Source: JAZNGX01 sp045576675
Lineage (GTDB): Bacteria; Bacillota; Clostridia; Monoglobales; Firm-18
Assembly (NCBI GenBank): GCA_045576675.1
Contig: JAZNGX010000056.1
Location: forward strand, 1 to 6,789
DNA length: 6,789 nucleotides
Reading direction: 5' to 3'
Shown: positions 1-6,404 of the stretch, in pieces
How positions within the stretch are numbered: the stretch's first letter is position 1
Layout: each line of letters opens with the position of its first letter
Position numbers and translations under genes: made by a program
The notes under the pieces: generated by a model
What the model was told of the DNA's origin: nothing
The model's database searches: none
What the model saw: the letters and a program-made list of their open reading frames with translations, nothing else

Positions 1-899
1 TGCAACACATAGTAGTCAGACCAATATGAGCTTACTGTTGTTGCGGAAGACCCTATAACTCTGTAAAAGTGTGTATGTTCCTCGTATGGATTTAAGCTGT
101 CAAGCTGATCTTCATATACATTATCACAGTGCATATCACCCTTTTCACCCTTTTCACCTTTCAACGCTGCCAACTGTGCTTCGGTGAAATCCGCATATGT
201 AAAGGCATTACCTTTATCACCTTTGGGGCCCTTTATGTTTGACGATTGAGGTGGCAAAGCTGTGCTCTCGCTTTTGGTCCACGAAATATTGCCGTCGCTG
301 TCAACAGAAGGGTAAAGCATAAGTCCCTGCGGCCCACGGATGTTTTTTGTTTGCGGATTATCAAGCCCGCCGTCGTTTGACCACGATAAATCGCCGTTGT
401 CATCAACACTCGGTGTAAATGTGGCACCCTTTGGAATGGTGAATTTAAGCTTTGCTTCTTTTGAGTTGCCAACGTTTTCAACCTTTGGCTGTTCATCGGG
501 CAGTGTTGCAACGGTGCTGTCAACATCAACGCTTACAGTGTACAGCTTGTTGGCGATAATATAATCGTCTGATATAAAGCCGTCAATGTTAAGTGTTACG
601 GGATAAAACCGATATGTAACACCTTCTGTCTGACCTTCAAAGCCGATTTTTAACAATCCCTTTTCAAGCTCGCTGTCGTTAAGGGTTATAGTGCAGGGAT
701 TGCCTGTTGCGTCAAGCTGCTTAAAAAACTGCCTTCCGCTGTTTGTTCTTATGTATGCTTTGATACTGTCAAACTTCAGCGTAGACGGAAACGTTGCCTC
801 AAGCTCCAAAGCACCTTTTTCACCTTCAAAAAACACATTGGAATTGTCAATATGCACTATTTTTCCATCTGCGTTAAATTCTGCTTTAACTTTTTTCAT
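1..899 (-). CDS. Phage tail-fibre/baseplate-like protein with collagen-like Gly-X-Y tract (3' end off the left edge)
   Basis: The frame is open from ATG at 899-897 to the window edge, giving 299 codons with no stop; the C-terminus is missing. The start is supported by AGAAAGGA at 914-907, 7 nt upstream; an ATG just upstream (904-902) hits a stop after two codons. Residues 1-150 look like a beta-rich N-terminal domain, similar in style to upper-baseplate (BppU-like) N-termini. Residues 161-192 and 195-227 are two copies of one module (PSVDxxGxxSW, then NI[KR]GPxG). Residues 224-230 and 247-255 are Gly-X-Y stretches (GPKGDKG, GEKGEKGD) flanking a segment containing FTEAQLAALKG, a phrase I recall as common in Firmicutes phage tail proteins. 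There is no signal peptide or membrane segment, which argues against an exported surface collagen. The likely role is a structural or receptor-facing part of a prophage tail or tailocin. Phage origin is inferred from composition and remembered motifs, not from a search. It is divergent from the transporter operon. Confidence 0.72.
   Translation of the reverse strand, partial: MKKVKAEFNADGKIVHIDNSNVFFEGEKGALELEATFPSTLKFDSIKAYIRTNSGRQFFKQLDATGNPCTITLNDSELEKGLLKIGFEGQTEGVTYRFYPVTLNIDGFISDDYIIANKLYTVSVDVDSTVATLPDEQPKVENVGNSKEAKLKFTIPKGATFTPSVDDNGDLSWSNDGGLDNPQTKNIRGPQGLMLYPSVDSDGNISWTKSESTALPPQSSNIKGPKGDKGNAFTYADFTEAQLAALKGEKGEKGDMHCDNVYEDQLDSLNPYEEHTHFYRVIGSSATTVSSYWSDYYVL
136..158 (-). repeat. 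9-bp tandem repeat encoding Gly-Glu-Lys collagen units
   Basis: The plus strand shows CACCCTTTT at 137-145 and again at 146-154, followed by a partial third copy; 9-bp periodicity holds over 136-158. On the coding (minus) strand this encodes the GEKGEKG part of the collagen-like tract. Because the unit is in frame (3 codons), gain or loss of copies would lengthen or shorten the tract without breaking the gene. Confidence 0.75.
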
Positions 900-906
900 A
901 TCATAG

Positions 907-914
907 TCCTTTCT
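907..914 (-). promoter_or_regulatory. Ribosome binding site of the phage-like gene
   Basis: The minus-strand sequence AGAAAGGA lies 7 nt before the ATG at 899. It fixes the start of the phage-like gene and shows that the frame, which has no stop inside the window, is a genuine translated gene. Confidence 0.75.
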
Positions 915-946
915 GAAAAATTATTTGCAACGGCCATTGCTTTTTT

Positions 947-975
947 ATTATACCATAACCAAAAGCGACATTTCA
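947..975 (-). promoter_or_regulatory. Candidate extended -10 promoter for the phage-like gene
   Basis: The minus strand carries a perfect TATAAT (952-947) preceded by TGG, i.e. an extended -10 (TGnTATAAT). At the 17-bp spacing the -35 hexamer would be TGAAAT (975-970), a poor match to TTGACA. The predicted start site is near 940, leaving about 40 nt of leader before the ATG. The weak -35 position lies exactly within two CGACAT repeats (966-971, 976-981), which suggests that a bound protein controls this promoter. It is not shown whether that protein would activate or repress. Confidence 0.55.
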
Positions 976-981
976 CGACAT
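957..981. repeat. Proximal copy of a 25-bp direct repeat with two CGACAT boxes
   Basis: Positions 957-981 match 1043-1067 at 23 of 25 bases, with mismatches only at 974-975. Each copy begins AACCAAAAG and contains two CGACAT boxes 10 bp apart (here 966-971 and 976-981). The two copies are offset by 86 bp. This copy overlaps the -35 region of the leftward promoter. It is probably an operator; the cognate protein is unknown. Confidence 0.6.
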
Positions 982-1042
982 CTTTTTGGCAAAAAACCTT
1001 GATTTAAAGGGATTTGTGTAAAAGTCAAAAACGGGGGTTCAA

Positions 1043-1087
1043 AACCAAAAGCGACATTTTGCGACATTGAACGACATTTCACGACAT
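1043..1087. repeat. Array of four CGACAT boxes at exact 10-bp period
   Basis: CGACAT occurs at 1052, 1062, 1072 and 1082, each 10 bp after the last, so all boxes face nearly the same side of the helix. The first half (1043-1067) is the distal copy of the 25-bp repeat also found at 957-981. The 16-base string at 1072-1087 (CGACATTTCACGACAT) is identical to 966-981. In total there are six boxes in 122 bp. On the opposite strand each reads ATGTCG. The array is most likely a cooperative binding site for a regulator. It resembles tandem sites of response regulators in spacing, but no family can be assigned from the sequence. Confidence 0.65.
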
Positions 1088-1155
1088 TTAAAATAAAGCT
1101 TTTTTCGGGCAGTTACCGCGTTTTGAAATTGACAATTCTGTTTATATATTGAATA

Positions 1156-1184
1156 TTGTTTACAATTTGTTCAAAATGTATAAT
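1156..1184 (+). promoter_or_regulatory. Candidate promoter of the transporter operon
   Basis: A perfect -10 TATAAT lies at 1179-1184, with TTGTTT (half-match to TTGACA) at 1156-1161 and a 17-bp spacer. Transcription would start near 1191, leaving about 50 nt before the ATG at 1242. An alternative nearby is a perfect -35 TTGACA at 1129-1134 with AATATT (4 of 6) at 1152-1157, also 17 bp apart. Either choice places the promoter upstream of the ATG at 1242 and inside any N-terminally extended reading of the first permease gene. Confidence 0.5.
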
Positions 1185-1225
1185 AAACTTGTAGAATTGA
1201 CTGTTCTGCGATTGCAAATACTTAT

Positions 1226-1230
1226 GGAGG
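1226..1230 (+). promoter_or_regulatory. Ribosome binding site deciding the start of permease 1
   Basis: GGAGG at 1226-1230 lies 11 nt before the ATG at 1242. The frame stays open further upstream to a TTG at 1149, but that codon has no Shine-Dalgarno sequence, and the added 31 codons cover the predicted -10 element. The ATG at 1242 is therefore the supported start. Confidence 0.75.
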
Positions 1231-1241
1231 TTTTAGTAGTT

Positions 1242-2198
1242 ATGAAAAAACAGGTAAACGATACGAAGGTTGTATCTGAAGCTGTAGTACACAGAAAAGC
1301 TACCCTGAAAAAAGCTTGGGGTTACAGGCAAATGTATCTGCTGCTGCTTCCCGCACTTTTGTATGTGCTGATATTTAACTATCAGCCGATGTACGGTGTT
1401 ATTATAGCCTTTAAAAAATTCAGTCCGCTAAAAGGTATATGGGGAAGCCCATGGGTTGGTCTGGAGCATTTTCAGCGATATGTTGAGTCGCCGATGTTTC
1501 TGCAGATTTTAAAGAACACACTGTCGCTTAGTGTGTACAACCTTGTGGCAGGCTTTCCGCTGCCGATTGTGCTTGCGTTGGCACTGCACTATACAAACAA
1601 TCAGAAATTTAAAAGGTTTGTACAGACAGTTACATATGCACCGCACTTTTTATCAACTGTTATTGTGTGCAGTATGATTATTATGTTCCTGTCACCTCGT
1701 TCAGGTATCATAAACAGTCTGCTTGAAGCACTTGGCTTTGAAAGAGTATTCTTTATGAGTATTCCGTCAGCCTTCAAGCACATTTATGTATGGTCAGGAA
1801 TATGGCAGGGTATCGGCTGGAGTTCAATTATCTATATGGCGGCACTTGCAGGTATCGACAGCAGTATTCACGAAAGCGCAATGCTTGACGGTGCTTCAAG
1901 ATTGCAGAGAATATGGCATATTGATATTCCGGGAATTCTTCCCACAATCGTAACTCTGCTTATACTTAACACGGGTTCGTTAATGGGCTCAAGCTTTGAA
2001 AAGATTTATCTTTTGCAGAACTCACTTAACCAGTCTGCATCAGAGGTTATTGCCACATTCGTTTATAAGCGTGGTATCTTGGGCGGCGAGTTCAGCTTTT
2101 CAACAGCCGTTGGTCTTTTCAATTCAATTATTAACTTAATCTTAATGTCTTCTGTAAACTTTATTTCAAAGAAAGTAACAGAAGTCGGCTTGTGGTAA
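1242..2198 (+). CDS. CUT1-family ABC sugar transporter permease, LplB-like (first membrane subunit)
   Basis: The product is 318 residues from the ATG at 1242, the usual length for the LplB/AlgM1-type subunit. A basic N-terminal tail (about 1-28) is followed by a first membrane span near 31-49 and further hydrophobic spans near 87-117, 129-150, 180-202, 233-250 and 291-307, consistent with six helices. Residues 211-234 form the EAA loop (ESAMLDGAS, ending in IPGILP), which docks onto the ATPase; Gly217 is in place. YQPMYGVIIAFKKF after the first span is typical of this subfamily. It would pair with the next gene's product to form the channel for an oligosaccharide or modified sugar; the substrate cannot be told. 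There is a 13-bp gap to the second permease, so the two are cotranscribed. No ATPase gene is present in the window. Confidence 0.9.
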   Translation: MKKQVNDTKVVSEAVVHRKATLKKAWGYRQMYLLLLPALLYVLIFNYQPMYGVIIAFKKFSPLKGIWGSPWVGLEHFQRYVESPMFLQILKNTLSLSVYNLVAGFPLPIVLALALHYTNNQKFKRFVQTVTYAPHFLSTVIVCSMIIMFLSPRSGIINSLLEALGFERVFFMSIPSAFKHIYVWSGIWQGIGWSSIIYMAALAGIDSSIHESAMLDGASRLQRIWHIDIPGILPTIVTLLILNTGSLMGSSFEKIYLLQNSLNQSASEVIATFVYKRGILGGEFSFSTAVGLFNSIINLILMSSVNFISKKVTEVGLW

Positions 2199-2211
2199 TG
2201 GGGGTGAGCAT

Positions 2212-3099
2212 ATGAAACATCTTGAAACAATGGAAGATAAAATAGTTGGTGTTATTTCAAATATTATTCTTGTGATAATTGCGTTTCTTGCAATATACCC
2301 GCTATGGTTTGTTGTAATGGCATCTATCAGTGACCCCAATATGGTAATGAACGGGCAGATGTGGTTTATACCAAAGGGAATCAACTTTGCAGGCTATATG
2401 AAGGTTATTGAAAACGACAGAATATGGATGGGTTACGGTAACTCAATTTTGTATACTGTTGTGGCAACAGTTTTAAACATCGCAGTTACAATGGCTGCAG
2501 CCTTTGCAGTTTCACGTAAGGACCTTCCCGGTAAAGGCGGAATAATGACATTCTTTATGATAACGATGTTTTTTGGCGGCGGTACTGTTCCTACATACCT
2601 GCTTATGAAAAACCTTCATCTTCTGGATAACAGACTTGTAATGATAATTCCCGGTCTTATTTCTGTATGGAACCTTGTTATTGCAAGAACAAACATTCAG
2701 TCTTCAATTCCGGATGAGCTTATAGAAGCCGCAACGATTGACGGCTGCTCATACTTTAAGTGCTTCACAAGAATTGTGCTTCCGCTTTCAAAGGCAATTA
2801 TGGCGGTGCTTGCACTTTATTACGGTGTTGGTCACTGGAACGCATATATGGGTGCTTTGATATATTTGTCAGACGATAAAAAATATCCGTTGCAGTTGAT
2901 ACTTCGTGAAATACTAATTCAGACACAGATGACAAACGAGCTTATGGCAGACAGTGCAACAGCCCAGAAGGCAATGCAGGAGGCAGAGATAATGAAGTAC
3001 AGCGTGGTTATCGTTGCAAGTATCCCTGTGCTTATGCTTTATCCGTTCCTGCAGAAGTATTTCGTAAAGGGCGTTATGGTCGGAGCTATTAAAGGATAA
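2212..3099 (+). CDS. CUT1-family ABC sugar transporter permease, LplC/YtcP-like (second membrane subunit)
   Basis: The product is 295 residues, normal for the MalG/LplC-type subunit. The start follows a GGGGTGAG ribosome site just after the stop of permease 1. A membrane span near 15-37 is followed by the DPNMVMNGQ-WFIPKGINFAGY region typical of this family, then spans near 78-100, 111-132, 142-160, 192-212 and 263-280. The EAA loop is complete at 169-191 (ELIEAATIDG, ending IVLPLSK), with Glu172-Ala-Ala and Gly178 present. The C-terminus KYFVKGVMVGAIKG is the characteristic tail of these permeases. The product would form the heterodimeric channel with the preceding gene's product and be energised by an ATPase encoded elsewhere. 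It is followed 26 bp later by the binding-protein gene, the usual permease-permease-binding protein order of lpl/ytc-type clusters. Confidence 0.92.
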   Translation: MKHLETMEDKIVGVISNIILVIIAFLAIYPLWFVVMASISDPNMVMNGQMWFIPKGINFAGYMKVIENDRIWMGYGNSILYTVVATVLNIAVTMAAAFAVSRKDLPGKGGIMTFFMITMFFGGGTVPTYLLMKNLHLLDNRLVMIIPGLISVWNLVIARTNIQSSIPDELIEAATIDGCSYFKCFTRIVLPLSKAIMAVLALYYGVGHWNAYMGALIYLSDDKKYPLQLILREILIQTQMTNELMADSATAQKAMQEAEIMKYSVVIVASIPVLMLYPFLQKYFVKGVMVGAIKG

Positions 3100-3125
3100 T
3101 ATATAAAATTAAGGAGGAAAAGATT

Positions 3126-4682
3126 ATGAAAAAAAGAGTTTTAGCAGTTATTTGTGCGATGCTTATGCTTGTTATGGCACTTGCTTCGTGCGGAGAAAAA
3201 ACAGAAACAACAGACACAACAGCCAATATGAACAAGGAAGGCCTTCCTATTGTTAATGAGCCTATTGAACTTGAGGTTGCAGTACAAAAGGCGCCTTACT
3301 ATGTTGATTTTGCAGAAATGCCGCTATTGCAGCAAATGGAAGAAAAAACAAACGTTAAGGTTAAATGGCGTCAGTATCCTACAGAGTCATACTGGGAGAA
3401 GGTTAACTTAATGCTTGCAAGTGCTGAGTATCCCGATGTTATGTGGGCACTTTTGTCAGACGTTCATTTGTTAGAGCTTATGGAAAACGAAATGATTTAT
3501 AAGCTTGATGAGTATATTGAATATGCTCCGAGATGGACAGAGCTGTTTGAAAAAATCCCTTATGCAAAAAGAGCTATCACTGCAGGTGACGGTCATATCT
3601 ATAGCTTGCCTGCTATCCGTGATGAAGAATCATACTGGGGATTCAGAGATGCAACATTTATAAATAAAGACTGGCTTGATAAATTAGGTCTTGAAATTCC
3701 TACAACAACAGAAGAGTTGCGTACAGTTTTAAACGCTTTTGCTACACAGGACCCCAACGGCAACGGCGAGGCAGACGAAATTCCGTGGAGCTTTGTTTAC
3801 GGTGAAAACATCAGCGGTGAGCTTGATTTGTATGGTGCGTTTGGTCTTATCGACGTTCCTGACAAATTCGTATTAAAAGACGGCAAGGTTGTATACTCAC
3901 CATTGCAGGAAGAAAACAAGGCAGCCGTAAGATATCTTCACGAGCTTTATGCTGACGGCGTAATCGACCAGGAAGCATTCACACAAAAGCATGCAGGCTT
4001 GAATGCTAAGGTTGCTTCAGTTCCTTCAATCGTTGGTATGTATTCAGCATATGCAAATATTCACGACCCCGAAAAAGCAAACTATGTTGCAATCCCTCCC
4101 TTCAAGGCTGAGGGGGTTGAAAAGCCTGTTGCAAGACGTCAGACAACACAGGTTATGAAGGGTTACTTCACAGTATTTAAAAACAACAAATATCCTGAAA
4201 TCACAATGCGTTGGGCAAATGAGCTTGCTGACGAGGAATTTGGTATCGAAGCACTTTATGGCCCGCTTGAAAAACAGGCAGACGGTACATATACACAAAA
4301 AGAAGTTGAAGACACAGGCTCAACACTTTCAAACGTTCCCGGAACATATGGCCCGTTCATCACAACAGACGAGTCTTTAAGTAAGCTTGTTGGCGTTGAA
4401 GGCAAGAAAATGAGAGACGATTTGTACGAGGTTTATAAGCCTTACGTTGTACCTGAAGAGGATTTCTTCCCGCAGGTATGGTACACAACAGAGCAGAGAG
4501 AAATTCTTACAAGATACAGAACAGAAATTAACGAGTATGCAAAAACTTCAAGAGCAGACTGGATTATAAAAGGTACAATGGATCAGGAATTTGATGCATT
4601 TAAGGCTAAGGTTGAAAGTATGGGACTTGGTGAAGTATTAAAGGTATATCAGGATGCATATGATAGCTTCTATGCAAATTAA
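3126..4682 (+). CDS. Extracellular sugar-binding lipoprotein of the ABC transporter (LplA/AlgQ-like)
   Basis: The start is set by AAGGAGG at 3111-3117, 8 nt before the ATG. The 518-residue product is a typical length for the large binding proteins of this subfamily. Residues 1-21 are a lipoprotein signal (KKR, hydrophobic core, ALAS) with lipid-attachment Cys22, so the protein is tethered to the outer face of the membrane. A Thr/Glu-rich linker (23-40) leads into the periplasmic-binding fold. DPNGNGEADE at 209-218 resembles the EF-hand-like calcium loop known in alginate-binding AlgQ proteins. Aromatic residues suited to stacking on sugar rings are frequent (for example Tyr89-Trp90, Trp107, Tyr170-Trp171, Trp221). 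The role is substrate capture for the two upstream permeases; oligosaccharide is the likely ligand class, identity unknown. The SLH gene follows after 24 bp with no terminator visible. Confidence 0.92.
   Translation: MKKRVLAVICAMLMLVMALASCGEKTETTDTTANMNKEGLPIVNEPIELEVAVQKAPYYVDFAEMPLLQQMEEKTNVKVKWRQYPTESYWEKVNLMLASAEYPDVMWALLSDVHLLELMENEMIYKLDEYIEYAPRWTELFEKIPYAKRAITAGDGHIYSLPAIRDEESYWGFRDATFINKDWLDKLGLEIPTTTEELRTVLNAFATQDPNGNGEADEIPWSFVYGENISGELDLYGAFGLIDVPDKFVLKDGKVVYSPLQEENKAAVRYLHELYADGVIDQEAFTQKHAGLNAKVASVPSIVGMYSAYANIHDPEKANYVAIPPFKAEGVEKPVARRQTTQVMKGYFTVFKNNKYPEITMRWANELADEEFGIEALYGPLEKQADGTYTQKEVEDTGSTLSNVPGTYGPFITTDESLSKLVGVEGKKMRDDLYEVYKPYVVPEEDFFPQVWYTTEQREILTRYRTEINEYAKTSRADWIIKGTMDQEFDAFKAKVESMGLGEVLKVYQDAYDSFYAN
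3753..3782 (+). other. EF-hand-like calcium-binding loop in the binding protein
   Basis: This stretch encodes residues 210-219 of the binding lipoprotein; with Asp209 just before it, it forms the D-x-N-x-N-G-x-x-D-E pattern. Acidic and Asn side chains at 209, 211, 213, 215 and 217 are spaced as in EF-hand-type loops. AlgQ proteins in the same family bind calcium at a comparable loop. Actual metal binding here is inferred. Confidence 0.55.
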
Positions 4683-4706
4683 TCCAAATTCAAAGGAGCG
4701 AACCAA

Positions 4707-6404
4707 ATGAAAAAAATAATCGCATTATTGCTTGTTTCAGCTATGATGTTTACCGCAGTTTTTGCGGCAGATGTTTCGGTTGACAGAGCAACAGGTGTTA
4801 TAACGGTAAGTGGTACTGTGGCGGCAGGCTCAAGAGTAATGCTTCTTGTGTTAAAGCCCGGCAAAACAGTTGAAGATGTTAAAACCGGTTCAATGCTTAC
4901 AGCAGTTGATTATCTTGACCAGACAACCGCAACAGAAACGGGAAGCTTTGTATTTACCTTCCCGTCACACAGCGGTGATGAGTTTGCAAGACTTGTTGCA
5001 ATGGTAAATGAAAAGAATGAGCTTGATGCAGTTGAAAATATTGAGATTGAATATTTCACAAATTCAACAACAAACTCAATGGTTACAAGCATTGTTAACC
5101 AGACAGAAGCAAGCCTTGTTAAAAATATGCTTACTGCAGATGTAATTGCACTTTTAGAGCTTGATGGCTCGTATTATTCATTGCTTGATGATGAAAAGAA
5201 AACTGTTGTTTGTAAGGAAATAGCGGACCTTACAACAGCAACTCAGGCACAGGTCCAGTCAACCTTTGCCGATGCTGCGTTCATCACATTTGTAAATTCA
5301 ATGACAACAGCCGATGATGTTGAACAGCTATTCACACTTCTTGAGGGCGAAGCTACTATCGAGGCAACACTTGGATTTACAAGAACAAGTGATTTGTATA
5401 ATGGCCTTAACAATGAAGAAGAATTAAAATCAAGAATTATAAATGGTGTTCCATACACCAATGCGGCAGCTTTAAAAACAGCAGCATCAGAAAGCTTCGC
5501 GTTAACTGCAATTCATAACTACAGATATACATATATGGAAAATATCCTTAACACATACAATAATGTGTTGGGACTTGATTTAACAAAACTTACAAGTGCA
5601 AACAAAAACACTGTTTTTCAGGGTATTGCAGGTCAGCAGTATGCAGATGCCGCAGCACTTAACACAGCGTATCTTGCACTTGTGGCAACAAATGCACCTT
5701 CAGGCAACAGACCTGTGGGCGGTGGCTCATCAGGCGGTGGCGGCGGTTCAGCAGGCGGCACAAGCGGCAGCTTCTCAGGTGCAGGCTTTGGCGGTATGAC
5801 TAAGGCACCTGTCGCATCGGTTGAAACACCTGATGACACAGAAAAGCCCGAAGATAAAGGCTTTACAGATTTGGCAGACGACCATTATGCAGCAGATGCT
5901 GTTGCAGCCTTGGTTGAAAAGGGTATAATTTCAGGCTATCCTGACGGAAGCTTCCAGCCTGAAAAGGATGTAATACGTACTGAAATGATAAAAATGCTGG
6001 TAACAGGCTTTGGTATTGAAAAGGCAGAGGGCGAAGCTGCTGACTTTGAAGATTTAAGCGAGAGCGACTGGTACTATGATTACTGCGTTGCGGCAATTAC
6101 AAACGGCATTCTAAACGGTGTAAGTGAAACTTTAATTGGTGCCGATATGCCTGTTACAAGACAGGACGTATGCGTACTGCTGCACAGAGCAATCACAAAG
6201 CTTGGCTACACACTTGAGGCAAAAAATGACGTTTCGTTTGGTGACGAGGCTGAAATTGCAGATTACGCAAAGGAAAGCGTAATGCTTTTTGCAGGTGCAG
6301 GCATTGTAAACGGTGACGGTGAAAACTTTAACCCCAACGATGTTGCAACACGTGGTGCGTGTGCAAAAATAATTTATAATGTTTTGGCGGAGGTGCAGCA
6401 ATGA
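4707..6404 (+). CDS. Secreted S-layer-homology protein: N-terminal beta domain, helical repeats, Gly-rich linker, three SLH domains
   Basis: AAAGGAG (4692-4698) lies 8 nt before the ATG. Of 565 residues, 1-20 form a Sec signal peptide, with likely cleavage after FA20. Residues 22-117 look like a beta-sandwich (GVITVSGTV; LLVLKPGKT; GSFVFTF), a module I recall from clostridial SLH proteins. Residues about 140-328 are mostly helical and appear to contain three diverged repeats. Residues 334-363 are a Gly/Ser-rich flexible linker. Three SLH domains follow: 385-436, 447-499 and 510-562, with the conserved Arg of the TRAE-like motif at 424, 485 and 549. SLH domains bind pyruvylated secondary cell-wall polymer, so the protein should sit in the wall with its N-terminal part facing outward. 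No catalytic motif is visible. It is probably cotranscribed with the upstream transporter genes; its stop overlaps the next gene's start. Confidence 0.88.
   Translation: MKKIIALLLVSAMMFTAVFAADVSVDRATGVITVSGTVAAGSRVMLLVLKPGKTVEDVKTGSMLTAVDYLDQTTATETGSFVFTFPSHSGDEFARLVAMVNEKNELDAVENIEIEYFTNSTTNSMVTSIVNQTEASLVKNMLTADVIALLELDGSYYSLLDDEKKTVVCKEIADLTTATQAQVQSTFADAAFITFVNSMTTADDVEQLFTLLEGEATIEATLGFTRTSDLYNGLNNEEELKSRIINGVPYTNAAALKTAASESFALTAIHNYRYTYMENILNTYNNVLGLDLTKLTSANKNTVFQGIAGQQYADAAALNTAYLALVATNAPSGNRPVGGGSSGGGGGSAGGTSGSFSGAGFGGMTKAPVASVETPDDTEKPEDKGFTDLADDHYAADAVAALVEKGIISGYPDGSFQPEKDVIRTEMIKMLVTGFGIEKAEGEAADFEDLSESDWYYDYCVAAITNGILNGVSETLIGADMPVTRQDVCVLLHRAITKLGYTLEAKNDVSFGDEAEIADYAKESVMLFAGAGIVNGDGENFNPNDVATRGACAKIIYNVLAEVQQ
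5124..5690 (+). repeat. Three diverged helical repeats in the SLH protein
   Basis: This region encodes residues 140-328. The ends of the three units align by eye: IADLTTATQAQVQSTFADA (172-190), INGVPYTNAAALKTAASES (245-263) and IAGQQYADAAALNTAYLAL (307-325). They are spaced about 73 and 62 residues apart. Each is preceded by a segment of similar type (for example LDGSYYSLLDDEKKTV; LDLTKLTSANKNTV). The units are strongly diverged, so this is an old internal duplication. The function is unknown; such units may be a spacer or a partner-binding surface. Confidence 0.5.
5706..5795 (+). other. Glycine/serine-rich linker of the SLH protein
   Basis: This stretch encodes residues 334-363, dominated by Gly with Ser, Ala and Thr (VGGGSSGGGGGSAGG). 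It is followed by a short Pro/Glu/Asp/Lys segment (364-384) before the first SLH domain. It gives this stretch a locally high GC content, and it probably separates the wall-anchoring SLH part from the outward-facing helical part. Confidence 0.75.
6389..6394 (+). promoter_or_regulatory. Ribosome binding site inside the first SLH gene for the second
   Basis: GGAGGT at 6389-6394 lies within the last codons of the upstream SLH gene, 6 nt before the ATG at 6401. It supports independent initiation of the downstream gene at the ATGA overlap. Confidence 0.75.

Larger units (their letters stand above)
900..1241. other. Divergent intergenic regulatory region (342 bp)
   Basis: This gap separates the leftward phage-like gene from the rightward transporter operon. 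It holds the leftward extended -10 promoter, six CGACAT boxes in two clusters, and candidate rightward promoters. I see no convincing coding frame, tRNA or intrinsic terminator. The stretch 982-1042 between the two box clusters shows only tiny inverted repeats (CCTT/AAGG near 998-1011; GGTT/AACC at 1036-1046), which are too short to mean much. Confidence 0.7.

Noticed and set aside
233..529. Open frame on the minus strand starting with ATG at 529
   Set aside because: It lies in a different frame inside the well-supported phage-like gene (899 to edge) and has no domain-like composition; it is a shadow.
340..906. Plus-strand open frames at 340-564 and 691-906
   Set aside because: They are antisense to the phage-like gene; that gene has a good ribosome site, repeats and Gly-X-Y motifs on the minus strand, so these are shadows.
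957..1087. CRISPR-like array
   Set aside because: The repeats are only 6 bp with 4-bp gaps or one 25-bp unit repeated once; there are no spacers of CRISPR length and no cas genes.
1091..1120. Possible terminator around AAAGCTTTTTTC
   Set aside because: The inverted repeat is only AAAGCTTT with no loop, and no GC-rich stem is present.
4683..4706. Terminator or promoter between the binding protein and the SLH gene
   Set aside because: The 24-bp gap contains only the ribosome binding site; there is no hairpin, T-run or -10/-35 pair.
5596..5839. Open frames over the Gly-rich segment (plus 5596-5799; minus 5633-5839, Pro-rich)
   Set aside because: They arise from the GGC/GGT-rich linker codons read in other frames; no ribosome site and low-complexity product.
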